Assembly: GCF_016591715.1 (NCBI RefSeq)
Contig: NZ_AP024109.1
Location: 1,612,001-1,676,000 of the forward strand
Direction of reading: 5' to 3'
Source of the DNA: Mesorhizobium sp. J8
Lineage (GTDB): Bacteria; Pseudomonadota; Alphaproteobacteria; Rhizobiales; Rhizobiaceae
DNA: 64,000 nt
Within the stretch, counting starts at the first letter, position 1, and every line of letters starts with the position of its first letter. Position numbers and translations under genes: made by a program. Below, one piece after another: positions 33,902 through 42,052 of the stretch. The notes below the pieces were generated by a model. The model had not been told where the DNA came from, ran no database searches, and was given only the letters and a program-made list of their open reading frames with translations.

Positions 33902-33932
33902 GGTCGGTACCCCATTCGCTGGGGTACCGACC
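33902..33932 (-). promoter_or_regulatory. Perfect 12-bp hairpin in the mttC leader
   Basis: GGTCGGTACCCC, 7 bases, GGGGTACCGACC. On the mttC strand it ends 34 bases before the start codon. There is no U-run, so an attenuator or protein-binding operator is as likely as a terminator. The rest of the gap to the LysR gene (33933-34264) has no gene. Confidence 0.55.
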
Positions 33933-34264
33933 AGGCTTCCGGCGAAGCCTTGGGAGTTGATTGACTCACGCCACCGAAGCAGATCTTTTTACAGTGCTTG
34001 ACCTTGTTGCCTCTTTGTCGTGCTGTCTCTTCCGCTTGTGTCGAGCAGCCTACCGGCGCGAAGATGCCTGCCGTCCGGAATGCGCTCCCAGGCAATGACT
34101 TTTATTTGTGTGACCAGATACGCTCCAACACGCTCAACCTATGGCTCGAACTATACCCCCATCGGCCTGCCTGATTGAGATCATTGATATCGATCGCTGC
34201 CATGCTATAGAGAAAAGGAAGAGGCGCAATTTACTTTTTGTCGGGACCGGTATAACAATTTGTC

Positions 34265-35278
34265 ATGTCGAAGGACTATCGCAGGCTTCCATTGAGCGCC
34301 CTTCGGGCATTTGAGGCCGCGGCACGGCATTTAAGCTTTACCAAGGCTGCCAACGAGCTTTCGGTTACCCAGGCCGCAGTCAGCCGCCACATTCTGACGC
34401 TGGAAGACCATCTGCAAGTCCAGCTGTTCAACCGCGGCAACCAGAAGGTCTCGCTGTCGGCTCCCGGAGAGGAGCTGTTCGAGGCCGTGACGCTGAGCCT
34501 CGGGCATATGGCGGCGGCCTTCGACAGCGTGCGAAGGAGACAGAAGGCGCAGCCCCTTACCGTCGGTATGCCAATGTCTTTCGCGACCCTGTTCATGAGC
34601 CGCCGCATCGGCGACTTCGTCGCCGCAAATCCCAAGGTCGATCTCCACCTGGTCTCGCTCGAGCGCAGTCCGGCGCCGGCCACAGACGGTTTTGACGTTT
34701 CAGTGGTCATGGGACATCTGCCGCGCCCTGGCTTCACCGCGACCGAACTCTTCAGCGAGGAGGTCTTTCCTGTTTGCAGCAAAGCCTACGAGCCCCACTC
34801 GCCGCAAATCCTGACCCCGGCTGATCTGGTTAACGAGGTGCTCCTGGTGATGGACGACCAGCACTGGTCCGCCTATCCGTGGTCGCCCTTCGATTGGGTG
34901 CATTGGCTGGAGCAGTTCGGGGTCTCGCCTTCGTTCAAGCGCACCATCACCTTCAACAACTATCCAACCATGATGCAGTCGGTAATCAGAGGCTACGGCA
35001 TCGGCCTGGGGTGGCGTCATCTGGTGAGTGACTATGTCAATGAAGGCACGCTGGTCAGACCTCTCGGGGAAAGCTATCTCACCGGCAGAAAGCATCATCT
35101 GGTGATTCCGGACACAGCGGCCGGACGCGAAGATGTCCAGATCTTTCGAGACTGGCTGATCGCCGAGGTTAAGGACCTCAAGCCTGCCGCGCCTGCGCCA
35201 AGTGCGGAGTTCGTCGGCGCCGCGCGCGCGCTGGATCACGAAGCGCCAGCCGCAAATTCGAAGGCGCCCGCAGGATAA
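34265..35278 (+). CDS. LysR-family regulator, GcvA-like
   Basis: A 337-residue protein from ATG 34265. The winged helix-turn-helix is intact (FEAAARHLSFTKAANELSVT, then QAAVSRHI), followed by a type 2 periplasmic-binding-like effector domain and a proline/alanine-rich tail of about 30 residues beyond the usual length. It is divergent from mttC and 279 bases before proW, and overlaps the set B promoter at its very end. It is a candidate controller of the ProW/ProV or mttC genes. The truncated LysR at 19246 is a relative. Confidence 0.85.
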   Translation: MSKDYRRLPLSALRAFEAAARHLSFTKAANELSVTQAAVSRHILTLEDHLQVQLFNRGNQKVSLSAPGEELFEAVTLSLGHMAAAFDSVRRRQKAQPLTVGMPMSFATLFMSRRIGDFVAANPKVDLHLVSLERSPAPATDGFDVSVVMGHLPRPGFTATELFSEEVFPVCSKAYEPHSPQILTPADLVNEVLLVMDDQHWSAYPWSPFDWVHWLEQFGVSPSFKRTITFNNYPTMMQSVIRGYGIGLGWRHLVSDYVNEGTLVRPLGESYLTGRKHHLVIPDTAAGREDVQIFRDWLIAEVKDLKPAAPAPSAEFVGAARALDHEAPAANSKAPAG

Positions 35279-35340
35279 CATTTAGTCGGCCGCGTATAAC
35301 TATTTCTTCGGTTGTTTTGTCGCGCCCGCGTGACTAGCGT
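35274..35340 (+). promoter_or_regulatory. Set B promoter, copy 1, before proW
   Basis: GATAACATTTAGT (35274-35286), 9 bases, ATAACT (35296-35301), 10 bases, TTGTTT (35312-35317), 17 bases, TAGCGT (35335-35340). The same four blocks in the same spacing recur at 41580 and 47786. The last two blocks fit -35 and -10 boxes; the first two look like an activator site. It starts on the stop codon of the LysR gene. Confidence 0.68.
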
Positions 35341-35557
35341 TCCTTGAAGTGACAGGGCCACAACTCGCGATGTGGACCCCTGGCGGGAGTGAGCGGACCA
35401 ATGCGACGCATGCAGCGACTGTTCTAGCTGTTGGGCAGCAGTGCTGCGCCTGCAGCCAATCCGTCTGCTTTTGGAGAAATCAAGGCGGCGTGGCGCCATC
35501 CAATAGGCGGTATCCAGAAAGCGCTCGATAGTCGTTTCTGGTCGAAAGGAGCTTTCG

Positions 35558-36556
35558 TTGAGTCTGGCCGATATCTTAGATCCATTCAAGAGCTGGCACT
35601 TGCCCTTCAGTCAGTGGGTTCAGGACGTGTTGACCTGGGTGGTCACCAATTATCGCCCGCTGTTCCAGACCTTGAAATGGCCTTTCGACAAGTTGCTCAC
35701 GGCTTTTAGTGTCGGGCTAAACGGCATACCGCCGCTTGTCACCATCGTGTTCGTCGGCCTGATTGCCTGGCAGATCGCCGGCTGGCGTCTGGCGCTCCAG
35801 GTGGCGGGCCTGTTGGTGGTTGTCGGTCTCCTCGGCATTTGGGGTGAAACGATGACGACACTATCTCTCGTCTTCACGGCAGTGGTCTTCTGCATGATCG
35901 TCGGGATACCGCTCGGGGTGATTGCCGGTCGCAGCGAGCGCGCGGCGGCGATCTATCGGCCGATCCTCGACACAATGCAAACGATCCCCTCGTTCGTGTA
36001 TCTCGTGCCCGTCGTCATGCTGTTCGGGATTGGCAATGTGCCAGGCGTGATCGTGACGATCATCTTTGCACTTCCACCCGTCATCAGGCTCACCGCTCTG
36101 GGCATCCGGCAGGTCCCTGAAGAAGTCGTGGAAGCCATGCGCGCCTTTGGAGCCACCAACAACCAGCTTCTGTTCAAGGCTCAGTTGCCGCTGGCGCTGC
36201 CGAGCATCCTTGCGGGCGTCAATCAGACGTTGATGATGTCGCTTTCAATGGTCGTCGTTGCGTCGATGATCGCCGTCGGCGGACTTGGCCAGATGGTCCT
36301 GCGCGGAATCGGTCGGCTGGATGTGGGCCTCGCCGCGACCGGCGGGATCGGCATCGTTATCCTTGCCGTCATCCTTGATCGCCTGACGCAAGCCGCGATG
36401 TCGCGACGCAGACAGTTCGGCCATGTCGCCTGGTACAGGCGGGGACCAGCATCCGTGTTTACGATGATGCTCAGACCTTATAGATCCCCCGCCACGCAAG
36501 ACTGGAAAGCGACCGGCGCCGAACTCCTCTCTACAAACAAAGGGGAGCGACTATGA
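35558..36556 (+). CDS. proW: Betaine/proline-type ABC transporter permease (ProW family)
   Basis: A 332-residue inner-membrane protein. It starts at TTG 35558 after an AAAGGAG site. The amphipathic N-terminus (PFSQWVQDVLTWV, then YRPLFQTLKWPFDKLL) matches ProW, followed by about six membrane segments and the cytoplasmic EAA loop (EAMRAFGATNNQLLFKAQLP) that docks the ATPase. A cytoplasmic tail of about 50 residues extends past the last helix. It forms an importer with ProV downstream and, presumably, ProX at 12.7 kb. The set B promoter lies 218 bases upstream. Confidence 0.88.
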   Translation: MSLADILDPFKSWHLPFSQWVQDVLTWVVTNYRPLFQTLKWPFDKLLTAFSVGLNGIPPLVTIVFVGLIAWQIAGWRLALQVAGLLVVVGLLGIWGETMTTLSLVFTAVVFCMIVGIPLGVIAGRSERAAAIYRPILDTMQTIPSFVYLVPVVMLFGIGNVPGVIVTIIFALPPVIRLTALGIRQVPEEVVEAMRAFGATNNQLLFKAQLPLALPSILAGVNQTLMMSLSMVVVASMIAVGGLGQMVLRGIGRLDVGLAATGGIGIVILAVILDRLTQAAMSRRRQFGHVAWYRRGPASVFTMMLRPYRSPATQDWKATGAELLSTNKGERL

Positions 36557-36705
36557 ACGGCCCGCTTAACGTGGAACCTCTGTCGCTGCGCCTGGCCCCG
36601 CAAAGGCCACTTCTATCAACGGGAAACTGGCTGCCAAGGCGAAACAAAAGCACGCTGGTTCGCCCGCCATCAGCCGTTGTTCGGCCGGGCGAAACTTCTC
36701 AATAG
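36553..36705 (+). CDS. Small ORF of 50 residues between proW and proV
   Basis: ATG 36553 overlaps the proW stop (ATGA) and has a strong AAAGGGGAG site; TAG 36705 is 12 bases before the proV TTG. Translation through it would deliver ribosomes to the weak proV start, so translational coupling is a plausible role. The product is very basic and Pro/Arg-rich (for example STGNWLPRRNKSTLVRPPSA), with no membrane helix. I know no family. ProWV operons usually have no gene here. Confidence 0.45.
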   Translation: MNGPLNVEPLSLRLAPQRPLLSTGNWLPRRNKSTLVRPPSAVVRPGETSQ

Positions 36706-36717
36706 TGGAGCTTACCT

Positions 36718-37770
36718 TTGAAAGCGCATTCCGTTGAATTCAAAGACGTCTGGAAGGTCTTCGGGACGGGCTCCAAACTCGATCTCGCGAGCGTCCAGCG
36801 CAACGATCTTTCCAAGGCTGCGCTCCTTGAAAAATATGGCTGTGTCGCAGCTGTTGCCGGTGTCTCCTTCAAGGTCGAGGCAAGTGAGATCTTCTGCGTT
36901 ATGGGGCTGTCTGGAAGCGGCAAGTCGACGCTGGTCCGTCACGTGAACCGTCTGATCAAACCCAGCTCCGGCCAGATCATCGTCGGCGGCGAAGACATTA
37001 ACCAGAAATCCGAAAACGAGATGCGCGAGCTGCGCGCGCGTACCATGGGGATGGTCTTTCAGAACGTCGCGCTGCTTCCCCATCGCACCGTTCGCGACAA
37101 CGTCGCTCTCAGCCTGGAACTGCGAAAGGCAAGCGTGCGGCAGCGCCGTGAAATCGCGGAGGAAAAGCTCGAGCTCGTCCAGCTTGCCGGCTGGGGTGAC
37201 CGTTACCCCGATCAGCTTTCCGGCGGAATGAAGCAAAGGGTTGGTCTTGCGCGAGCGCTGGCGGCCGATCCAGCGATTTTGTTGATGGACGAACCCTTCT
37301 CGGCCCTTGATCCGCTCATTCGGCGGGAATTGCAGGATCAGTTCAAGGCGCTGTCGACGAAATTGGGAAAGACCACGCTGTTCATCACTCATGACCTCGA
37401 TGAGGCGGTCCGGCTCGGACACCATATTGGCGTCATGAAAGACGGCAAGATGCTTCAGATCGGTTCGGCCGACGAGATACTCGGCAGCCCGAATGACCCC
37501 TATGTCGAAAAATTCGTCCAGGGAAGCAGTCGGTTGAAGCTTCTTAAGGCCGAGACGGTGATGTTGCCCCTCGAAGAGTTCAAGACGGTCGGGCAGGGCC
37601 AGCCCTTAGCCGATGCTCCGCGGCTAAGACTGGATACGCCGATCGAGGAACTGCTTGGTCTGTCCAATCGAAATGGCAACACTCCCATGGTCGTGGTCGA
37701 CGGTAGCGGGCTCGATGTTGGTGTGATCACCGCATCGTCGATCCTGCGCGGCGTGCATGAGCGTCTTTAA
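36718..37770 (+). CDS. proV: Betaine/proline-type ABC transporter ATPase (ProV family)
   Basis: A 350-residue protein beginning at TTG 36718; a stop lies 15 bases upstream in frame, so no earlier start is possible, and GGAG lies 7 bases before. Walker A is GLSGSGKST, the signature is LSGGMKQRV, Walker B is ILLMDEPFSALD, and the switch His is in FITHDLDEAV. The N-terminal extension before Walker A (about 60 residues) is typical of ProV/OpuAA. The C-terminal 80 residues are a shortened CBS-like region; the family often has two CBS units that sense ionic strength. It powers ProW. Confidence 0.9.
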   Translation: MKAHSVEFKDVWKVFGTGSKLDLASVQRNDLSKAALLEKYGCVAAVAGVSFKVEASEIFCVMGLSGSGKSTLVRHVNRLIKPSSGQIIVGGEDINQKSENEMRELRARTMGMVFQNVALLPHRTVRDNVALSLELRKASVRQRREIAEEKLELVQLAGWGDRYPDQLSGGMKQRVGLARALAADPAILLMDEPFSALDPLIRRELQDQFKALSTKLGKTTLFITHDLDEAVRLGHHIGVMKDGKMLQIGSADEILGSPNDPYVEKFVQGSSRLKLLKAETVMLPLEEFKTVGQGQPLADAPRLRLDTPIEELLGLSNRNGNTPMVVVDGSGLDVGVITASSILRGVHERL

Positions 37771-37864
37771 TAGAGTCGCTGTCGGCTCCACTGTTTGCCG
37801 TCGCTGTTGCCAATGATCGGCAAGGGGCAATGCAGGCGCCGGATCCGCCCGCGGGAGGGACTAG

Positions 37865-38080
37865 GAGTTCCTCGTTCGTTCGGCTTCGACCCCCGCAACA
37901 GCGATCGTAGAACTCTTCAGGTCGAAGCTCTCGCACGGCTTTGAAGACATACCAGTCTGGTTCCTGAGCTCGGAAGCCTTTCGTTTCGTTGCCCGCACCA
38001 CACTGGAGCTCGGTGGGCCGTCCAGCAGCCTGGTCTGCACGCCGCCTTTTTTGGGCGCTAAGGTTCTGAAACTTGCATGA
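37865..38080 (+). pseudogene. Open fragment without start codon, possible gene remnant
   Basis: Between in-frame stops at 37862 and 38078 are 71 codons that read like folded protein (HGFEDIPVWFLSSEAFRF, then TTLELGGPSSSLVCTPPFLG, ending KVLKLA), but no ATG, GTG or TTG is at the beginning. It looks like the 3' end of a gene whose 5' part was lost when proV or mttB DNA joined here. Family not recognised. The rest of 37771-38264 is AT-richer before mttB and probably holds its promoter. Confidence 0.35.
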
Positions 38081-38264
38081 GAGCTGGGCGCCAACCGATG
38101 CGCCGCCGGCACAGGCTTGGCGTTTTTAAGGCCGGGATCTTGCGTGAGGGATGATGTGGGTCGGGTACGCTCATAACCTCAGTTCATAAGTTACATTATT
38201 TTTTATTGGTGGTTCGCGTGATCACCGGGCCGTATATTGCCGATTTATAATTAGGGATCAAAAA

Positions 38265-39785
38265 ATGTCGTCGAGATCAGGCGGCCGAGGCGCTCGGCAA
38301 AAATTGCGTTCTGACAGAACGGTTACTTTCCTGCCGCCGCTTGACCGCGGATTGCCTTATATGGATTTGCTGAGCCAAGAAGACTTGCTTCGGCTTCATA
38401 ATATATCCATGCAGATTCTGGAAGAAATAGGGATCGAATTCCGTGATGACGAGGCGGTCGCGCTTTGGCGCGCGGCTGGCGCCGACGTCAACGGCCAGCG
38501 CGTGAGGATCGACCGAAATCAGCTCCTGGAGCTTGTTGCTAAAGCTCCCGAAGCATTCACCGTCGTTGCCAGAAATCCGGCCAAGACGATCAGCCTGGGC
38601 GGCAGGAGGAGCATCTTCGTTCCGGCCTACGGATCGCCGAACGTGCTCGATCTGGAGGGCAGGAGGCGGAACTCGACAATCGCGGATTTCGTCAATTTCG
38701 CGAAGCTCGCCTATCAGGCGCCAGCAATCCACATGACAGGCGGTGTACTGTGCGAGCCGATGGACGTTGCGGTCCCCAAGCGCCACCTGCATATGAACTA
38801 CAGCCTGATACGCTATTCCGACAAGCCGTTCATGGGTGCGGTGACCTCGCGTGAGAGGGCGGAAGACACGATCGCCATGGCCAAGATCGTCTTCGGCGAT
38901 GAATTCCTCCAGGACAACACGGTCCTCATATCGCTTGCTAATTGCAATTCCCCGCTGGTTTGGGACGCAACCATGCTCGATGCAGTCAAGGTCTATTCCG
39001 CCAACAACCAGGCCATGATATTCGCTCCGTTCGTTCTGGGCGGCGCCAGCACCGCGGCGAGCACCGTAGCGGCGGTTGCGCAGCTCAACGCGGAGGCTCT
39101 TGCCGGCATCGCCTTTGCGCAGCTGGTGCGGCCCGGCGCGCCTTGCATCTACGGCCAGTGGCTGGCGACGGTGTCGATGAAGAGCGGCGCGCCGATGGCC
39201 GGCACGCCCGAAATCTGCCACATGAACTTGCTGGTCGGTCAATTGGCCAGGCACTACAAGCTGCCCTGGCGCTGCAGCGGCAGCAACACGAGCTCGAAGC
39301 TCGTGGATGCCCAGGCCGGTTATGAGGCCGCGCGCAACATGTACGGCGCGCTTATCGCCGGCGCGAACTTTGTGCTTTCCACGACCGGTTATCTCGAGGC
39401 GGCTTTGACCCAAAGCTACAGCAAGTTCATGCTCGACGCCGAGCAGATGGTGATGTTCTACAAGCTGGGACAGGGTATCGCCTTGCGCGAGATTGACGAA
39501 GCGATGGATGCGATCCGGCAGAGCGAGCCTGGGTCTCACTATCTGGGAACGGAGCACACGCTGAAGAATTTCGAGCATGCCTTTTTCGTCCCCGAATTGA
39601 TGAACCATGACAGCTTTGAGCAATGGTCCTTCAACGGTTCCAAGGATGCCAACACCCGGGGACTCGAAGCGGCTGTTCGGGCGCTCAAGGAATATGAGGC
39701 ACCGCCCATCGACGAAGCGATCGACGAGGCGCTTCTGGACTTCATAAAGCGTAGGGAGAACGAAATCGGCGATGCCGTGCTCTAG
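38265..39785 (+). CDS. mttB: MttB-family (trimethylamine/betaine) methyltransferase, non-pyrrolysine type
   Basis: A 506-residue TIM-barrel protein starting at ATG 38265 with TAGGGA upstream. The barrel signatures of the family are present (PAYGSPNVLDLEGRR, MGAVTSRERAED, LANCNSPLVWD, APCIYGQ). There is no in-frame TAG, so it belongs to the large group without pyrrolysine, whose characterised members demethylate glycine betaine (MtgB) or other quaternary amines and pass the methyl group to a corrinoid protein. MttC (33176) would be the acceptor. ProWV upstream would bring in the substrate. No corrinoid reactivation protein (RamA-like) or MtgA/MtbA-like second methyltransferase is present in this window. 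Confidence 0.9.
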   Translation: MSSRSGGRGARQKLRSDRTVTFLPPLDRGLPYMDLLSQEDLLRLHNISMQILEEIGIEFRDDEAVALWRAAGADVNGQRVRIDRNQLLELVAKAPEAFTVVARNPAKTISLGGRRSIFVPAYGSPNVLDLEGRRRNSTIADFVNFAKLAYQAPAIHMTGGVLCEPMDVAVPKRHLHMNYSLIRYSDKPFMGAVTSRERAEDTIAMAKIVFGDEFLQDNTVLISLANCNSPLVWDATMLDAVKVYSANNQAMIFAPFVLGGASTAASTVAAVAQLNAEALAGIAFAQLVRPGAPCIYGQWLATVSMKSGAPMAGTPEICHMNLLVGQLARHYKLPWRCSGSNTSSKLVDAQAGYEAARNMYGALIAGANFVLSTTGYLEAALTQSYSKFMLDAEQMVMFYKLGQGIALREIDEAMDAIRQSEPGSHYLGTEHTLKNFEHAFFVPELMNHDSFEQWSFNGSKDANTRGLEAAVRALKEYEAPPIDEAIDEALLDFIKRRENEIGDAVL

Positions 39786-39963
39786 CGCGGTCGGCGATGC
39801 CCCGGTGCCCGCCGCGGCGACGTGATCGATTATTCGGGGATTGCGAGGAGGAAGCCGCAGGGTGCCCGTCTGGAATGGAAATTTTCTTAGGTACTGGCCC
39901 GGACGGCCTCGGGCCCCGGTGATACAGGCGGGATCAGGCCCGCCCATCGAATGACGAAAGCCG

Positions 39964-41010
39964 ATGAACGCACCACCAAACATAACCGCTATCACCTCAC
40001 CGGTCCGGCTTGACGGTCCGACTGGCGGCTGCTCGATGGAGTTGCTGGTTCTGGTTTTGCCAGGGTTCTCGCATCTTGCGCTGCACGCCTTCCTCGAACC
40101 ATTCCGCATAGCCAATACGGTGTCGAGATCGGAGCTGTTCCATTGGCGGGTGGCAGGGCTCGATACCCGTGCCGTCCAGGGTGCCAACGGCATCTCGATC
40201 GCCGTGGACACGGCAATCGGCAACCAGCAAGCTTCGCAACCTAAGCCGGATTGTCTGGCGGTCGTTGCCGGTGAACAGGTGGAACACCAGTTCACGCCAC
40301 AACTCAACAGCTACTTGCGCACGGCTGCACGACACGGTGTACCGGTGACCGCCGTCGGAACAGCGACGTGGCTGCTCGCCCAGACCGGTCTTCTGGCGGG
40401 CACGCGATGCACGATCCATTGGTCCCGGCTTGCTGCCTTCTCCGAGGTGTTCACCCAGCCGCGAATCCGGGACACTCTCTTCATCAGGGACGGTCAGTTC
40501 TCGACCTGCGCCGGTGAATTGGCAGCCTTTGATCTGGCCATCGATCTCATTGCCAGCCACGCCGGCGCCTTCATCGCGCAGGAGGTTTGCCGCCACGCCA
40601 TTGTCGATGGCCAGCGATCCGGATCAAACCGCCAAACAGGACCATCCGGTGTCGCATTTGCAGGCGTGAGCGAAAAACTTCTGATGGCCATGAGGATCAT
40701 GGAGGAAAACATCGAGTCCCCGCTCGCCATGTCTGAGGTGGCACGACGGGCTGGCGTCTCGCGGCGGCAACTGGAACGCTTGTTCTCCACGCATGTCGGC
40801 ATGCCGCCGGTGCGTCAATATCTGCGCATTCGCGTCGATCACGCCAAACGTCTGATCGAGGGCACACGCTTGCCCATCACTGACGTCGCGATCGCATGTG
40901 GCTTCATTTCACCGTCGCATTTCGCGAAGTGCTTCAGAATGTTCAATGGCATCACGCCTCAAAAGTGCCGCGCAATGGTTCCGGCTTGGGTGGGGCGTGG
41001 CCTCGGCTAG
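39964..41010 (+). CDS. GlxA-family AraC-type regulator, second copy
   Basis: A 348-residue protein from ATG 39964. The DJ-1/PfpI-like domain starts LLVLVLPGFSHLALHAFLEP; the AraC pair is MSEVARRAGVSRRQLERLF and ITDVAIACGFISPSHFAKCF. It is clearly related to the regulator at 32073 (both share the HWSR or HWDK-type middle and FSTCAGELAAFDL-like segment). Two such sensors flank the mttC-proWV-mttB block, so each may answer to a different betaine or demethylation product. It follows mttB after 178 bases. Confidence 0.85.
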   Translation: MNAPPNITAITSPVRLDGPTGGCSMELLVLVLPGFSHLALHAFLEPFRIANTVSRSELFHWRVAGLDTRAVQGANGISIAVDTAIGNQQASQPKPDCLAVVAGEQVEHQFTPQLNSYLRTAARHGVPVTAVGTATWLLAQTGLLAGTRCTIHWSRLAAFSEVFTQPRIRDTLFIRDGQFSTCAGELAAFDLAIDLIASHAGAFIAQEVCRHAIVDGQRSGSNRQTGPSGVAFAGVSEKLLMAMRIMEENIESPLAMSEVARRAGVSRRQLERLFSTHVGMPPVRQYLRIRVDHAKRLIEGTRLPITDVAIACGFISPSHFAKCFRMFNGITPQKCRAMVPAWVGRGLG

Positions 41011-41579
41011 ACTCGTAATAGTGCACCTCGAATTGAATAGCAGATGCGTTCCGCAAGCGGGAGGTCGGCGAGATCGAAGCATGCCGCCTCTAGCGCGTCG
41101 ATCTGGATGCGGACACTGTTCTGCCTCACGTTAACGATACTCCCTGAGGACCGAGCGTTGCCTCATTCATTTATTCCGGGCGTTATGCCCTGGCCCGTCA
41201 AATCCCGGCCCCGGGCAGATGGCCCAGCAGTGTGTGTTGACCAGCATGGTCCGCGTCGGATCAGAAGCTCACGGCCTCGATGCAACGTCAGCGCACTTTG
41301 CGGGACCTGGCCTTTCACCGCGGCTTAAGCTGGGTCTTGCGACCAAGCCCGTCAGAACGCGCGCTCAGTGATGCTCGTTGCGCAGGTTTTGCGCGGGGAA
41401 AGCGTCTCGGTAAAGACGCAAAAAGTGCGAGGACGTCGTCAATGATCACTTCGATCCGTCGATAGACATATCCTCAAGCTTGTTCCCTCAGCCCTTCTGC
41501 TCCGGCCGACTGTCGGTCGAAATGGGACGCAATTCGAATACCTGGGAACCCCGATGAGATTAACCACAGAGCTTAGTCA
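41011..41579. other. Gene-free interval before the peptide ABC operon
   Basis: No gene with a recognisable fold. GC drops towards 41580, where the set B promoter lies. From 41647 to 42052 I likewise see no gene. Confidence 0.4.
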
Positions 41580-41646
41580 GATAACATTTAGTACTGTGAT
41601 ACATAACTTTTTATCCGGTTGCTGGTTTTTGCCGGTCAGATAGCTT
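41580..41646 (+). promoter_or_regulatory. Set B promoter, copy 2, before the peptide ABC operon
   Basis: GATAACATTTAGT (41580-41592), 10 bases, ATAACT (41603-41608), 10 bases, TTGCTG (41619-41624), 16 bases, TAGCTT (41641-41646). Same layout as at 35274 and 47786. The first gene starts 407 bases further on, so a long leader or another start point is possible. Confidence 0.66.
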
Positions 41647-42052
41647 TGCGTTAGGTAATCACTTTGGCAGGAAGCCGATCTGACAACGTGGACGGTCGCC
41701 ACTCGTAGCTATCTTTCAGGTGGACGAAGTGGATATGGAGGCGGCGGTGGTTGTGCGCCGGAAGTTGCCGACAGCGGAAATTGGATCTGGTCTACGACTT
41801 GTAATCAGCCACTATGAAACACTTGGAGGTCCTCTCGCTTAACCGCGGTATCCGGGATCACCCAATATTGCAGCAATAGGCCCGGGGTCCGCGCCCGCGT
41901 CGCTAGTGTCCCTAGGCAAAGCGGCCCGGACTAGGATTACGGCCTACGCCAGCGCCGCTTCATCTCCAAACCGGATGATCTCTATACACAAACTGAATTT
42001 GACGTAAGTCTCTGACCGAATGCTGACTAGATAAAAATCAATGGGAGCGATC

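Noticed and set aside
33137..33964. 275-codon open frame on the plus strand
   Set aside because: Antisense to mttC; His/Asp-rich composition is a by-product of the G/C-biased third positions of mttC.
38165..38235. Possible fourth set B promoter before mttB (ATAAC, ATAAGT, TATATT)
   Set aside because: The blocks are present loosely, but the distance from ATAAGT to any -35 candidate is 20-24 bases instead of 16, and TTTAGT is missing.
38265..39785. Pyrrolysine-containing trimethylamine methyltransferase
   Set aside because: The frame has no internal TAG codon.
38277..40307. 676-codon open frame on the minus strand
   Set aside because: Antisense to mttB and the following regulator; composition is a mirror of strongly coding plus-strand genes and no domain is readable.
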